Assembly: GCF_040678635.1 (NCBI RefSeq)
Contig: NZ_JBFATZ010000003.1
Location: 62,001-126,000 of the forward strand
Direction of reading: 5' to 3'
DNA length: 64,000 nucleotides
DNA from: Thermopolyspora sp040678635
GTDB lineage: Bacteria > Actinomycetota > Actinomycetes > Streptosporangiales > Streptosporangiaceae
The translations under genes and the position numbers were made by a program. Under the pieces are notes generated by a model. The model ran no database searches, was not told the DNA's origin, and saw nothing but the letters and a program-made list of their open reading frames with translations. This document shows, in pieces, positions 8,832 through 18,232 of this stretch (positions are counted from its first letter, which is position 1; each line of letters starts with the position of its first letter).

Positions 8832-9625
8832 GACGCCCTCCCCTCGGTCTGGGCGAGGATCTCCGCCAGGTGCATCACCCGTACGCCGCCGCGCTGGCGG
8901 CCGAGCGTGCCGCCGATGTGCATCAGGCAGGAGTTGTCGGCGGCGCACAGCACCTCGGCCCCCGTCGCCATGACGTTGCGCACCTTGTCGGCGCACATCG
9001 CCGCGGACATCGCCGGGTTCTTCACCGCGAAGGTGCCGCCGAAACCGCAGCACTCCTCCGCGCCGGGCAGGGGCACCAGGTCCAGCCCCCGTACGGCGCG
9101 CAACAGCCTGGTCGGCCTGTCGCCCACCCGCAGCCCGCGCAACGAATGGCACGTGGGGTGATATGTCACCCGGTGCGGGAAATATGCCCCAACGTCGACG
9201 ACCTCAAGGACGTCCACCAGGAACTCCGACAGGTCGTACACCCGGGGCGCCACCTCCTCCACCGCCGCGGCGAACTCCCGCCCCGCCCGCGTCGCGACCA
9301 TCCGCCGCGGCCCGGCCCCGACCGGCGCGCCGTCGGCGAAGCTCGGGTTGTGCGCCAGCTTCGGGTACTGCTCGCGTACCATCGCCGCGCACGACCCGGA
9401 GGACGCCACGACCGCGTCGTACCCGGCGAAGACCTCGACGAAGTGCCGCGCGAGCCGTACGCCCTCATCGCGGTAGCCGGTGTTGAGGTGCATCTGGCCG
9501 CAGCACGTCTGGGCGCGGGGGAACTCGACCTCGCACCCGAGCCGCCGCAGCAGGGTGACGACCGCCTTGCCGGTGTCCGGAAAGAGGGTGTCGTTGACGC
9601 AGGTTATGAAAAGGGCGACGCGCAC
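8828..9625 (-). CDS. lutA: LutA, CCG-domain L-lactate utilisation protein
   Basis: The 265-residue protein carries two cysteine-rich CCG domains: ITCVND and CCGQMHLNTGY in the first, YHPTCHSLR and CCGFGGTFAVKNP in the second. These domains bind an iron-sulphur centre, and the family resembles the GlpC/heterodisulphide reductase subunit. It is the first gene of lutABC. The GTG start at 9625 has GGAAAGG seven bases upstream. The promoter region contains two GntR-type half-palindromes, so expression is probably controlled by the divergent regulator and induced by lactate. Confidence 0.92.
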   Translation of the reverse strand: MRVALFITCVNDTLFPDTGKAVVTLLRRLGCEVEFPRAQTCCGQMHLNTGYRDEGVRLARHFVEVFAGYDAVVASSGSCAAMVREQYPKLAHNPSFADGAPVGAGPRRMVATRAGREFAAAVEEVAPRVYDLSEFLVDVLEVVDVGAYFPHRVTYHPTCHSLRGLRVGDRPTRLLRAVRGLDLVPLPGAEECCGFGGTFAVKNPAMSAAMCADKVRNVMATGAEVLCAADNSCLMHIGGTLGRQRGGVRVMHLAEILAQTEGRAS

Positions 9626-9642
9626 ACGTTAGCCTTTCCTTC

Positions 9643-9675
9643 ATATGGTCAGACCACAGTATGCTCAGACCATAT
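9643..9675. promoter_or_regulatory. Operator pair for the FadR/LldR-type regulator
   Basis: TGGTCAGACCA (9646-9656) and TGCTCAGACCA (9662-9672) both match the TNGTCNNACNA pattern of FadR-subfamily GntR sites, with centres 16 bp apart. They are enclosed in a larger inverted repeat, ATATGGTC at 9643-9650 and GACCATAT at 9668-9675. The pair lies between divergent lutA and the regulator gene, so it can repress both. Confidence 0.75.
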
Positions 9676-9721
9676 ACCCGAACGTCAAGGTCCCCACACC
9701 TGAGACCGTAAGGAGAGGCCC

Positions 9722-10447
9722 GTGAGCGACGACGGGTGGCGTCCGGTGCGGCGCACCCGCACGTTCGAGGAGGTGCTCGCCCAGATCGAGCGGCGCATCG
9801 AGGCCGACGGGCTGACGCCGGGCGACCGGCTCCCCGGGGAGCGTCAGCTCGCCGAGCAGCTCCAGGTGAGCCGCGCCTCGGTGCGCGAGGCGATGCGCGT
9901 GCTTGAGACGCTGGGCGTGGTGTCCTCGAACGTCGGGCGGGGCGCGGACGCGGGCGCGGTGCTCACCGCCCGCCCCGGCGGCGCGCTCACCGACCTGCTG
10001 CGCCTGCATCTGCGGCTGTCCAGCGTGTCGATGCGCGATGTCATCGACGCCCGGCTGATGATCGAGCGCTGGTCGGCCGAGCACGCCGCCCGGCATGGGG
10101 CCGATCTTCGCCCGATGGCCGAGGCGCTGGAGCTGATGGAACGCCCGGGGCTCACGGCGGAGCAGTTCGTCGAGCATGACACGGCCTTCCACGCGGCGAT
10201 CGTCGGCGCGAGCGGAAACCGCCTGCTCATGGCCGTCATGCAGGCGCTGCGCGAGTCGGTACGGCGGTACGCGGTGGACGCGGTCGTCGCGCTGGGCGAC
10301 ACGGCCGTGCTGCGGCGCGACCACCGCCGCATCCACGCGGCGATCGAGGCCGGGGACGCGGCGGAGGCGGGCCAGGCGATCGCCGATCACCTCGCGCACG
10401 CCTACCCCGAGTTGTTCGACGCCGGGCCGCCCGCGCCGTCGGGCTGA
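9722..10447 (+). CDS. GntR family regulator, FadR/FCD type (LldR/LutR-like)
   Basis: The 241-residue protein has an N-terminal winged helix (about 15-80) with LPGERQLAEQLQVSRASVREAMRVLETLG, the classic GntR recognition region. An FCD ligand-binding domain (about 100-225) shows the metal-binding D/H/H pattern (EHDTAFHAAI, RDHRRIHAAIEAGD). GTG 9722 has AGGAGAGG close upstream. It is divergent from lutABC across the operator pair. The simplest reading is a lactate-responsive repressor of lutABC and of itself. Confidence 0.88.
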   Translation: MSDDGWRPVRRTRTFEEVLAQIERRIEADGLTPGDRLPGERQLAEQLQVSRASVREAMRVLETLGVVSSNVGRGADAGAVLTARPGGALTDLLRLHLRLSSVSMRDVIDARLMIERWSAEHAARHGADLRPMAEALELMERPGLTAEQFVEHDTAFHAAIVGASGNRLLMAVMQALRESVRRYAVDAVVALGDTAVLRRDHRRIHAAIEAGDAAEAGQAIADHLAHAYPELFDAGPPAPSG

Positions 10448-10528
10448 GCGCTCGACTCCGGCGCGGCCGCCGAACTCGTCCTCACCCGGAAGGAGGCGGG
10501 CGGCGCCCCCGCTCTCGACCCGCCCATC

Positions 10529-10542
10529 TAGAACATGTTCTA
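10529..10542. promoter_or_regulatory. KstR-like 14-bp palindrome upstream of the F420-type oxidoreductase gene
   Basis: TAGAACATGTTCTA is a perfect palindrome and fits the TNNAACNNGTTNNA consensus of KstR, the TetR regulator of steroid and cholesterol catabolism; related TetR regulators of acyl-CoA genes use similar sites. It ends 34 bases before the start codon at 10577, a normal operator position. The regulator itself is not in the window. Confidence 0.55.
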
Positions 10543-10576
10543 ATCATTAGGTTCGCAGCGGCATGGAGGTGCGGTG

Positions 10577-11596
10577 ATGGCGGACGATCTCCGACTCGGG
10601 CTGATGATCGGCTACTGGCAGCGCCACGCCGACGACGCCACCGAGAGCGTGCTCGCCGCCGAGCGCCTCGGCTACGACTCCGCCTGGACCGCCGAGGCCT
10701 ACGGCAGCGACGCCTTCACCCCGCTCGCCTGGTACGGCGCGCGTACCAGCCGGATCCGGCTCGGCACCGGCGTCGCCCAGATCTCGGCCCGCCCGCCGGT
10801 CACCACGGCGATGACCGCGATGACGCTCGACCATCTCACCGGCGGCCGGCTCATGCTCGGCATCGGCGCCTCCGGCCCCCAGGTCGTCGAGGGCTGGTAC
10901 GGCCGGCCGTTCCCCAAGCCGCTCGCGCGGACCCGCGAGTACGTGGACATCATGCGCAAGGTGTGGCGCCGCGAGGAGCCCGTCACCTCCGCCGGGCCGC
11001 ACTACCCCCTGCCGTACCCCGGCGGCACCGGACTCGGCAAGCCGCTGAAGTCCATCACGCACCCGCTGCGCGCCGACATCCCGCTCTACCTCGGCGCCGA
11101 GGGGGTGAAGAACGTCGCCCTCGCCGCCGAGATCGCCGACGGCTGGCTGCCGCTGTTCACGTTCCCCGAGAAGATCGACCAGATGTACGGCGAGGCGCTC
11201 CGGGGCGCCCGCCCCGGCTTCGACATCGCCGCCATGGTCAACGTGGCCGTCACCGACGACGTGCGGGCCGCCCTGGACGGCGTGAAGTTCATGCTCACGC
11301 TCTACATCGGCGGCATGGGGGCCCGGACGCGCAACTTCCACGCCGACATCGTCGGTCGCATGGGCTACGCGGAGGTGGCCGAGCACATCCAGTCGCTCTA
11401 CTTCTCCGGCCGCAAGGACGAGGCGTTCCGGGCGATCCCCGACGAACTCGCCGACGGCATCAGCCTCGTCGGCCCGCCCGGCCGTATCCGGGAGCGCCTG
11501 GAACTGTGGCGTAAGAGCCCGGTCACCACCCTGCTGGTGATGGGCCCCCGCGACGAGCCGACCCTGCGCGTCATCCGCGATCTCGTCCTCGGCTGA
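10577..11596 (+). CDS. LLM-class F420-dependent oxidoreductase
   Basis: The 339-residue TIM-barrel protein has the luciferase-like signature: LGLMIGYWQR, YDSAWTAEAYGSDAF, RIRLGTGVAQISARPP and TLDHLTGGRLMLGIGASGPQVVEGWYG. These features fit the F420-binding LLM branch (coenzyme F420 as hydride donor) often found in actinobacterial fatty acid or steroid degradation. GGAGG lies seven bases before ATG 10577; a GTG one codon earlier is the alternative. The KstR-like operator upstream supports a catabolic role. The substrate is unknown. Confidence 0.85.
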   Translation: MADDLRLGLMIGYWQRHADDATESVLAAERLGYDSAWTAEAYGSDAFTPLAWYGARTSRIRLGTGVAQISARPPVTTAMTAMTLDHLTGGRLMLGIGASGPQVVEGWYGRPFPKPLARTREYVDIMRKVWRREEPVTSAGPHYPLPYPGGTGLGKPLKSITHPLRADIPLYLGAEGVKNVALAAEIADGWLPLFTFPEKIDQMYGEALRGARPGFDIAAMVNVAVTDDVRAALDGVKFMLTLYIGGMGARTRNFHADIVGRMGYAEVAEHIQSLYFSGRKDEAFRAIPDELADGISLVGPPGRIRERLELWRKSPVTTLLVMGPRDEPTLRVIRDLVLG

Positions 11597-11731
11597 TCGA
11601 TCCGGGCCGCTCGACCCGGCCGGGCGGCGGACAACGGCCTTCTTCCGGATGTCGAAGATCGGCGCCGGCCTCCTCAGCGGCATTTTTTGGGCGCAGTTGG
11701 CCGTGCCTTGACCAGTGGCAGAATTCATCGC

Positions 11732-12376
11732 GTGAGGGTGCTCATCGCGGACGATCAGCAACTGGTGCGGACGGGCTTCCAGATGATTCTCGACGCCCAG
11801 CCGGACATAGAGGTCGTGGCCGCCGTCGCCGACGGTGTGGAGGCGGTGGAGCAGGCCCGGCGGCTGCGGCCGGACGTGTGTCTGCTGGACATACGCATGC
11901 CCCGGCTCGACGGCCTGGAGGCCACCCGGCTGCTGGCCGGGCCCGGAGTCGCCGACCCGATGCGGGTGGTGATCGTGACCACCTTCGACCTGGACGAGTA
12001 CGTCTACGGCGCGCTGCGCGCCGGGGCGTGCGGCTTCCTGCTCAAGGACAGCGGACCCACGCTGCTGATCGAGGCGGTGCGCGCGGCGGCGGTCGGCGAC
12101 TCGCTGGTGTCGCCGTCGGTGACCGTCCGCCTGCTGAAGCACCTGGCCCAGCCGGTGACGCCGCAGGCCCGTCCCCCGCGCGAGCAGCTCACCGAACGCG
12201 AGATGGACGTGGTCCGGCTGGTGGCGCGGGGCCGTACCAACCAGGAGATCGCCGCCGAGCTGTTCGTCTCGTTGTCCACCGTGAAGACCCACCTCGGCAG
12301 CGTCCAGGCCAAGCTCGGCGCGCGGAACCGGGTGGAGATCGCCGCCTGGGCCTGGGAGTGCGGCCTGGTCGCCTGA
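11732..12376 (+). CDS. NarL/LuxR-type response regulator (orphan)
   Basis: The 214-residue protein has a receiver domain (1-120) with the acidic pair ADDQ, the phospho-acceptor in CLLDIRMPRLDG (Asp about 54) and the conserved lysine in FLLKD. A LuxR-type HTH follows (about 148-212: LTEREMDVVRLVARGRTNQEIAAELFVSLSTVKTHL). GTG 11732 is chosen because the domain begins there with VRVLIADDQQLVR; the longer frame adds unrelated residues. No histidine kinase gene lies beside it, so its partner is elsewhere or it is an orphan. Confidence 0.88.
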   Translation: MRVLIADDQQLVRTGFQMILDAQPDIEVVAAVADGVEAVEQARRLRPDVCLLDIRMPRLDGLEATRLLAGPGVADPMRVVIVTTFDLDEYVYGALRAGACGFLLKDSGPTLLIEAVRAAAVGDSLVSPSVTVRLLKHLAQPVTPQARPPREQLTEREMDVVRLVARGRTNQEIAAELFVSLSTVKTHLGSVQAKLGARNRVEIAAWAWECGLVA

Positions 12377-12543
12377 CGGGAGCCGCCGGCCGGGCGGTCG
12401 AGCGGGTATCAGGCCGGAACAGGGCCGAGCGGGGGCCGAACGCGTGTCCGGGATTAGCGGCGAGGCCGACGGGATAAATCACTGACAGCGGCACACAAAC
12501 GCCACGCACCACACCCATCAGCGCATGCCGGGGGGAGAACATC

Positions 12544-13245
12544 ATGCGCGTCGCCCTGTCCTCGGCCGGCCGGAGCGCCGTGCGGGTTCACGTGGCCCTC
12601 GCGGCCCAGGTGCTCGCGATGGCCGCGCTCGTGGTCTTCGAGGCGGCGCGGGGCGGCCCGCTGGCCGAGCGGATCGCGGCCGTCGGCGGCGATCCCCGGG
12701 CTCCGGGCGCTGAGAAGATCACGGGCGAGGTGACGCTGTTCGCGCTGCTGGTGCTGGCGGTGTTCGCCACCTCCGTCGCGGCTGCGGTGGCCTATCTGAC
12801 CTGGTTACGCCGCGTACGCCGGAACGCCGTCTGGGCCTGGGTGATCCCGGGGGTCAACCTGATCGCGCCCCCTTTCGCGTTGCACGCCGCCTGGGAGGCG
12901 ACGGGCCCCGCCGAGCGTCGCAGGCGGTGGTGGCTGCCGCTGCTCGCCGCCTGGTGGCTGAGCTGGCTCGCCGCCCTCGCCATGATCGTCGTTTCGGTGG
13001 GCACACATGAGGAGGGGCTGACCGGCCTGAACCCGGCCGCCGTCGCGGTGACCGCCCTCGCCGCCGCCCTCTGCGCGGCCACGGTCCGCGAGATCACCTA
13101 CGGTACGGCCCGCCGCCCGGCCGCCACCCGCCCGTTCCTGCCTCCGCTGCGCCGCATCACGCCGCTCGCCGCGCCTCCCCGCCCCGCCGCGTCGCCGGCC
13201 ACCCCTTCGGCCGAGGAGGATCACAGCCGGGTCGTGGGCGGCTGA
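12544..13245 (+). CDS. DUF4328-like multi-spanning membrane protein
   Basis: The 233-residue protein has about four hydrophobic segments (15-35, 62-86, 124-150 and 163-185) and the WVIPGVNLIAPPFALHAAWEA motif typical of the DUF4328 family of unknown function. The C-terminal 45 residues are Pro/Ala/Arg rich and probably cytoplasmic. A GGGGGGAG site lies 7-14 bases before the ATG. Confidence 0.75.
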   Translation: MRVALSSAGRSAVRVHVALAAQVLAMAALVVFEAARGGPLAERIAAVGGDPRAPGAEKITGEVTLFALLVLAVFATSVAAAVAYLTWLRRVRRNAVWAWVIPGVNLIAPPFALHAAWEATGPAERRRRWWLPLLAAWWLSWLAALAMIVVSVGTHEEGLTGLNPAAVAVTALAAALCAATVREITYGTARRPAATRPFLPPLRRITPLAAPPRPAASPATPSAEEDHSRVVGG

Positions 13246-13269
13246 AGCCGACCAAACGGGCGCGGCGGC

Positions 13270-14541
13270 TCAGGCGCCGACCATGTTGGCCCAGCCGGGG
13301 AAGACGCCCAGGACCTTCGCGTCACCGGTCGCCGGGGCGTGGGCGACGCTCTGGTAGAGGGCGCTCCAGGCGAACAATCTGCTCACGGCGGGCCTGCCGC
13401 CGAGCATGCGGACCGCCTCGTCGGCCAGGGTGATCTCGAAACGCCTGCCCACGTTGACCGCTTTGAAGTTGTATTGCAGGGCGTACCAGACGACCGCGCC
13501 GCCGTCCTTGGTCTTCAGCGCGTACGACCGGCCCGTCTGGGTGACTTCGCTCGTCTGGATCTGCCAGGAGGAGGCGGCGAAGAGCTTGCTGTTCTGGCGG
13601 AGCCCGTCGATCACGGGTATGACGGGGTTGTCGGCGTCGCCCTCCGCTGACCCCGCCAGCTTGGCGCGGTCCGCGATGACGCTGGGGTCGATGAGCGCGT
13701 CGGTGAATATCTTGGATTGCCTGACGGGGACGCTGCCGGGATCGGCCACGGTGACGTAGCCCTCGGCGTCACGGCTCAGCTCGGGCATGGGGCGGCTGAG
13801 GTACGCCACGTGGTGGACGCGCCAGGGGGCGTCCTTGCGGCTCTGCACGAAGATCGCGACGTCGCCCGTCATGCCGGGCCGCACCGCGCCGGCCGCGAAC
13901 CACCGCGGGTACGACGAGAACCTGGGGATCGCGAACTCGGGGGCGAGACTCGGGGTCACGTCCTCGCCGAGCCGGAGCCGTACGGCGTGCACGGTCCGGG
14001 CGGTGCTCGCCTCCACCGACTTGCTCGCGGCCGTGTCGGGTTTGCTCATCGCGGCGAGATAGGCGCGCAGGATCCGGGTGGCCTCCGTCGGCGTGGTGGC
14101 CGGGGGCCGGGCGTTGGCCTCGGACGTTTTCTTCGGGTTCTTCGAGTTCTCCGAGGTCGGCTCGGAGCCGGAGGAACAGCCGGACAGCAACGTGCAGAGC
14201 GCCACGAGCGCGGCGGCGACCGCACGCGCCGTTCTCCTCGTTCGTCTCGGCGTTCCCGCCGGCCTCGGACGTCCCGGTGCGGGATCTTGGCTCGGATGCC
14301 CCGGCTCGGAACGGCTCGGCTCCGGACGTCCCGATCGCGAGCGCCCCGGCCCCGCGTGCCTGGAGACCGCGTGCCCGTACGCCGCGTGGCCGGATACCGC
14401 GTGGCCTGATACGGCACGACCGGAGATCGCGTGGCCGGATACCGCATGCCCGGTTCCGGCGAGCGCGAGGCCCGCGCGCTCCGGATCGGCGTGGCCCCGC
14501 CTGGAGCGGCCCCACGTGCGGTCCATCGGATGGCCCGTCAC
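13270..14541 (-). CDS. Lipoprotein-like secreted protein with long repetitive N-terminal extension
   Basis: The 423-residue protein has a lipobox-like stretch, VAAALVALCTLLSGC, ending at Cys 122, then a Ser-rich linker and a soluble domain (about 150-423) of unrecognised family with LFAWSALYQSVAHAP near its end. Normally the start codon would sit 10-20 residues before the hydrophobic stretch. Here no ATG, GTG or TTG occurs in frame between residue 7 and the hydrophobic core, so translation has to begin about 100 residues upstream. The extension contains seven GHAVS-type repeats and many arginines. It may be a type II membrane anchor rather than a classical lipoprotein. It lies downstream of dnaE2 on the same strand. 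Confidence 0.65.
   Translation of the reverse strand: MTGHPMDRTWGRSRRGHADPERAGLALAGTGHAVSGHAISGRAVSGHAVSGHAAYGHAVSRHAGPGRSRSGRPEPSRSEPGHPSQDPAPGRPRPAGTPRRTRRTARAVAAALVALCTLLSGCSSGSEPTSENSKNPKKTSEANARPPATTPTEATRILRAYLAAMSKPDTAASKSVEASTARTVHAVRLRLGEDVTPSLAPEFAIPRFSSYPRWFAAGAVRPGMTGDVAIFVQSRKDAPWRVHHVAYLSRPMPELSRDAEGYVTVADPGSVPVRQSKIFTDALIDPSVIADRAKLAGSAEGDADNPVIPVIDGLRQNSKLFAASSWQIQTSEVTQTGRSYALKTKDGGAVVWYALQYNFKAVNVGRRFEITLADEAVRMLGGRPAVSRLFAWSALYQSVAHAPATGDAKVLGVFPGWANMVGA
14347..14451. repeat. Seven 15-bp tandem repeats in the lipoprotein N-terminus
   Basis: Seven degenerate 15-base units encode GHAVS, GHAIS, GRAVS, GHAVS, GHAAY, GHAVS and RHAGP. The period is a multiple of three and preserves the frame. 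Confidence 0.8.
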
Positions 14542-14641
14542 ACCGCCCCCATCCCATGTCGCCGATGTCGTGTATAGACGAATTACACCTGATCGAACCA
14601 GGCGAGAGGTATCGAACCGGAAATCTCGCGTAGCGAAAGGA

Positions 14642-17600
14642 TCACGCCCCCCGGCGTACGGTCGGGCCCGAGCTGCCTCCGCTGGCGTGCCACAGGGAGC
14701 GCGGCGGCCTCGTGACGCCGGGCGCGGGGCCGACGTCGGCGTAGGGGGAGATCCGGTAGCCGTTGCCGTACTCGATCGCCGCCCCGCCGACGCCCCCGCC
14801 GACGCCGCCGTCGGCCCGCCGCCCGGTCGCGCTCATCAGCGCCCGCGCCTCGGCGACGCCGCCGCCGCGCCAGGCGCGGTCCAGATCGACCAGGTTCCAG
14901 CAGTCGACCGCGCGTACCGAGACCGCCCGCGCGCCGGTGCGCCGTACCACGCCCCGCGCCACCAGCAGCCACGATCCGAACACGGTCGCCGCGCAGCGGC
15001 CCTGCACCGACTCGAAGAACGTCAGGTCGATCGGCCCGGTCGAATCCTCCAGCGTGGTGAAGATGATCCGCTGTCCCGACCGGATGGCGGGCGTCTGGGT
15101 GGCCACCTTCACCCCGGCCACCAGGATCTCCGCGCCGTTGCGGCGGCGGAGCAGGTCCTTGGCGCGGGTCACGCCGAGCGCGTCGAGCAGTTCGTCGTGG
15201 AAGCTGAGCACGTGGCGGCTGACGTCCAGGCCGAGGATCGTCAGTTCGGCCTCGACCGCCTCGGCCTCGGACATCTCCGGCAGTTCACCGGGGGTCACCC
15301 GGTCGGTGAAGCCCATGACGAGCTGGGTCTCCCCCACCCCCGACGACGCCCGCTCCAGCGCGCCCACCTGGGCGACCAGGTCGCGCCGGGTGAGCCGGCC
15401 GGGCCGCCAGCGCGGCTCGCCCGGCCGCAGGCCGTGCACCGCGTCGAAGCCGCCCACCTCGACGATTCGCTCGGCGATCGGGCGCGACGGCCGCGCCCGA
15501 TCCCAGAAGTCCGCCAGGGACGTGTACGGCTGCCCGGCCACCATCCGGTCCACCTCGGCCTCCGAGATCCCCTTGACGGCCGAGAACGGGACCCGCAATC
15601 CGTGCCCGGCCGCGTTCAGGCCGCCGCCCGGCACAGGGCTCGGCGGCCCGCCGGGGCGGGCGTCCCCGGGGAGGCGTTCGACCCGCCAGGTGCGGCCGGA
15701 GCGGTTGACGTCCAGCGGGAGGATCGGCACGCCGCAGCGGCGGGCCTCGTCGAGGATCACGCGGGGCGGGTACATGCCCGGGTCGTGGGCGAGCACCCCG
15801 GCGAAGAACGCGGCGGTGTGGTGGCGTTTCAGCCACGCCGACTGGTAGGTGGGGAGCGCGAACGCCGCCGCGTGCGCCTTGCAGAAGCCGAACGCGCCGA
15901 ACGCGTCGATGACGCGCCACGCCTCCTCGACGTCCGCCGGGCCGTACTCGGGCAGGACGTTGCGCCGGAACCACCCCCGCACGAGCTCGCGGCGCTCGGG
16001 GTCGCCGAGGCTACGGCGGATCTTCTCGGCCTCCGACAGGCCCTTCCCGGTCATGATGTCGATGATCTTCAGGACCTGCTCGTGGAAGACGACCACGCCG
16101 TTGGTCTCCTCCAGGGCCGCCCGCAGCTTCGGGTGCGGGTAGCGGGCCGACCGCCAGCCGTGCCGGGCCTCCAGGTACGGCGTGACCATGTCGGAGTTGA
16201 CCGGTCCCGGGCGGAACAGCGAGATGTCCACGATCAGGTCGTGCATGCTGCGCGGCTCCAGTTTGGCGACGAGGTCGCGCTGGCCGGGCGACTCGATCTG
16301 GAAGCAGCCGATCGTGCGGGCCTCGCGGATCATGTCGTACGTCGCGGCGTCGTCGTGCGGGACCGCGTCGAGGTCGATCCGCTCGCCGTCCACCCGCTCG
16401 ATCTCGTCCACCGCGTACGCCAGGGACGACTGCATGCGCACGCCGAGGACGTCGAGCTTGAGCAGCCCGGCCTCCTCCACGTCGTCCTTGTCGAACTGGC
16501 TCATCGGGAAGCCGAGCAGGCTGCGTTCGACGGGGGTGCGGTCGCGCAGGCCCGCGTTGCCGATGAGCACGCCGCACGGGTGCAGGGCGATGTGGCGGGG
16601 CAGGCCGTCCAGGCGTTCGGCGAGGCGGAACGTCGTCTCCAGGATCCGGTCGTTCAGCCCGCTCTGCCGCAGCTCGGGCAGGTCGGACAGGGCGGCGCGG
16701 ATCTGGCGGGCGCGGATGTGCGGGAACGCCTTGGCGATCACGTCGATCTCGTGCGGGGGCAGGCCCATCGCCGCGCCCACGTCGCGGATGGCGCTGCGCG
16801 CCCGGTAGGTCTCCATCATCGACACGCAGGCGACGCGGGCCTCGCCGTACCGGTCGTGGATGGCGCGGTAGCAGTCGAGGCGGCGCGCCGACTCCACGTC
16901 GATGTCGATGTCGGGCAGGCCGACGCGGCCCTCGGACAGGAAGCGCTCCATGAGCAGGCCGTGGTCGAGGGGGTTCACCTCGCCGATCCGGATCAGGTAG
17001 GTGACCAGGCTGCCCGCGCCCGAGCCGCGGACGGCGCAGCGCACGCCCATGCCGCGGATCATGTCGGTGATTCCGGCGACGGCGACGAAGTAGCCGGACA
17101 GGCGCTTGCGCTCGATGATGTCGAGCTCCTCGGCGAGGCGGCGGCGGGCGTGTGTGGAACGTTCCAGGCCGCGTTCGTGCAGGCCGTCCTCGCAGCGGTG
17201 GCGCAGCAGCGGGACCGGGTCGCGGCCGATCTCGGGCAGGTGCAGGCGCGGCGGGTCGTTCCGCAGGGCGAGGACCTCCAGCGGGTCGAGCACGCAGCGG
17301 CGGGCGACGCGGCGGGTCGTGGCGAGCAGGCGCGCCATGCGCTCGGGGTCGGCGCCGCAGACGCGGCGGGCGACCAGGACCATCTCGGCGCCGGTCTTCA
17401 GGTAGGCGTGCGACGCCGAGCGCTCCACCGTGTACGGGTGCAGCGGGGCGAGGTTGCGGGCCGCGTCGAGCACGTGGCCGACCTGGTAGTCGGCGGGGCC
17501 GAGGAAGCGGACGGCGTTGGTGAGCACGGCGGGCAGGCCGGCCGACTCGGCGAGGGCGAGCATGCGGGTGGCGTTGCTCGCCTCGCGCGGGCCGTAGCGG

Positions 17601-18232
17601 TCCACCAGCTCGATCACGAGCGAGTCTCCGGCGGCGGCGCGCCAGCGGGCCAGCAGGGCGCGGGCCTGCTGGTCGCGGCGGGCGGCGACGGCGCGGCCGA
17701 CGTCGGAGCAGGGGCCGAGCAGCACGAACAGGCCCTCGGCATGCTCGGCGATCATCTCCGGGGTGACCCGGGGGTCGCCGCGTTCGCCGGAGTGGGCGGC
17801 GGTGACCAGGCGGCACAGGTGGGGCCAGCCGTCGGAGCGGGCCAGCACGACCACCCGATCCGCCGTCCCGTTGTCCGGGTTGTCCACCGCTTGGGCCGAC
17901 GAGCGGGCCACCGACCGGGCCGACGCCTTTCCTCCCGCCCGGTCCTCGCCCGACAGCGCCAGGTCGACGCCGACGACCGGGCCGAGGCCCGCCTCGTGGC
18001 ACGCCTGGACGTGCTTGATCGCGCCGTAGAGGCCGTCGCGGTCGGTCAGCGCGAGGATGTCGGCGCCGTCGTCGGCGGCCTGGCGGACCAGGGCCGAGGG
18101 GAAGGCGGTGCCGTACCGGAGCGAATAGGCCGAGGCGACGTGCAGGTGCGGGAACGGATCCGCAGGCGAGGCCGTGGGCGGCGCGTCCCGGCGGAGGCGC
18201 GGGTCGATGCCCGGGTACGGGGTCGGGGCCAT
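14642..18232 (-). CDS. dnaE2: Error-prone DNA polymerase III alpha subunit DnaE2
   Basis: The 1196-residue C-family polymerase has an N-terminal PHP domain (HVASAYSLRYGTAFPSALV and ALTDRDGLYGAIK), the palm-domain catalytic aspartates in LPDIDIDVES, the fingers (PGPVNSDMVTPYLEARHG) and a C-terminal OB-fold region (PAIRSGQRIIFTTLEDSTG). Length and the missing tau-binding tail fit DnaE2 rather than DnaE1. It performs mutagenic translesion synthesis after DNA damage. The start at 18232 shares one base with the stop of the preceding DUF6504 gene (TGATG). A LexA-type box lies 67 bases before that gene, so the operon should be SOS-induced. The usual partners imuA' and imuB are not adjacent. Confidence 0.95.
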   Translation of the reverse strand: MAPTPYPGIDPRLRRDAPPTASPADPFPHLHVASAYSLRYGTAFPSALVRQAADDGADILALTDRDGLYGAIKHVQACHEAGLGPVVGVDLALSGEDRAGGKASARSVARSSAQAVDNPDNGTADRVVVLARSDGWPHLCRLVTAAHSGERGDPRVTPEMIAEHAEGLFVLLGPCSDVGRAVAARRDQQARALLARWRAAAGDSLVIELVDRYGPREASNATRMLALAESAGLPAVLTNAVRFLGPADYQVGHVLDAARNLAPLHPYTVERSASHAYLKTGAEMVLVARRVCGADPERMARLLATTRRVARRCVLDPLEVLALRNDPPRLHLPEIGRDPVPLLRHRCEDGLHERGLERSTHARRRLAEELDIIERKRLSGYFVAVAGITDMIRGMGVRCAVRGSGAGSLVTYLIRIGEVNPLDHGLLMERFLSEGRVGLPDIDIDVESARRLDCYRAIHDRYGEARVACVSMMETYRARSAIRDVGAAMGLPPHEIDVIAKAFPHIRARQIRAALSDLPELRQSGLNDRILETTFRLAERLDGLPRHIALHPCGVLIGNAGLRDRTPVERSLLGFPMSQFDKDDVEEAGLLKLDVLGVRMQSSLAYAVDEIERVDGERIDLDAVPHDDAATYDMIREARTIGCFQIESPGQRDLVAKLEPRSMHDLIVDISLFRPGPVNSDMVTPYLEARHGWRSARYPHPKLRAALEETNGVVVFHEQVLKIIDIMTGKGLSEAEKIRRSLGDPERRELVRGWFRRNVLPEYGPADVEEAWRVIDAFGAFGFCKAHAAAFALPTYQSAWLKRHHTAAFFAGVLAHDPGMYPPRVILDEARRCGVPILPLDVNRSGRTWRVERLPGDARPGGPPSPVPGGGLNAAGHGLRVPFSAVKGISEAEVDRMVAGQPYTSLADFWDRARPSRPIAERIVEVGGFDAVHGLRPGEPRWRPGRLTRRDLVAQVGALERASSGVGETQLVMGFTDRVTPGELPEMSEAEAVEAELTILGLDVSRHVLSFHDELLDALGVTRAKDLLRRRNGAEILVAGVKVATQTPAIRSGQRIIFTTLEDSTGPIDLTFFESVQGRCAATVFGSWLLVARGVVRRTGARAVSVRAVDCWNLVDLDRAWRGGGVAEARALMSATGRRADGGVGGGVGGAAIEYGNGYRISPYADVGPAPGVTRPPRSLWHASGGSSGPTVRRGA

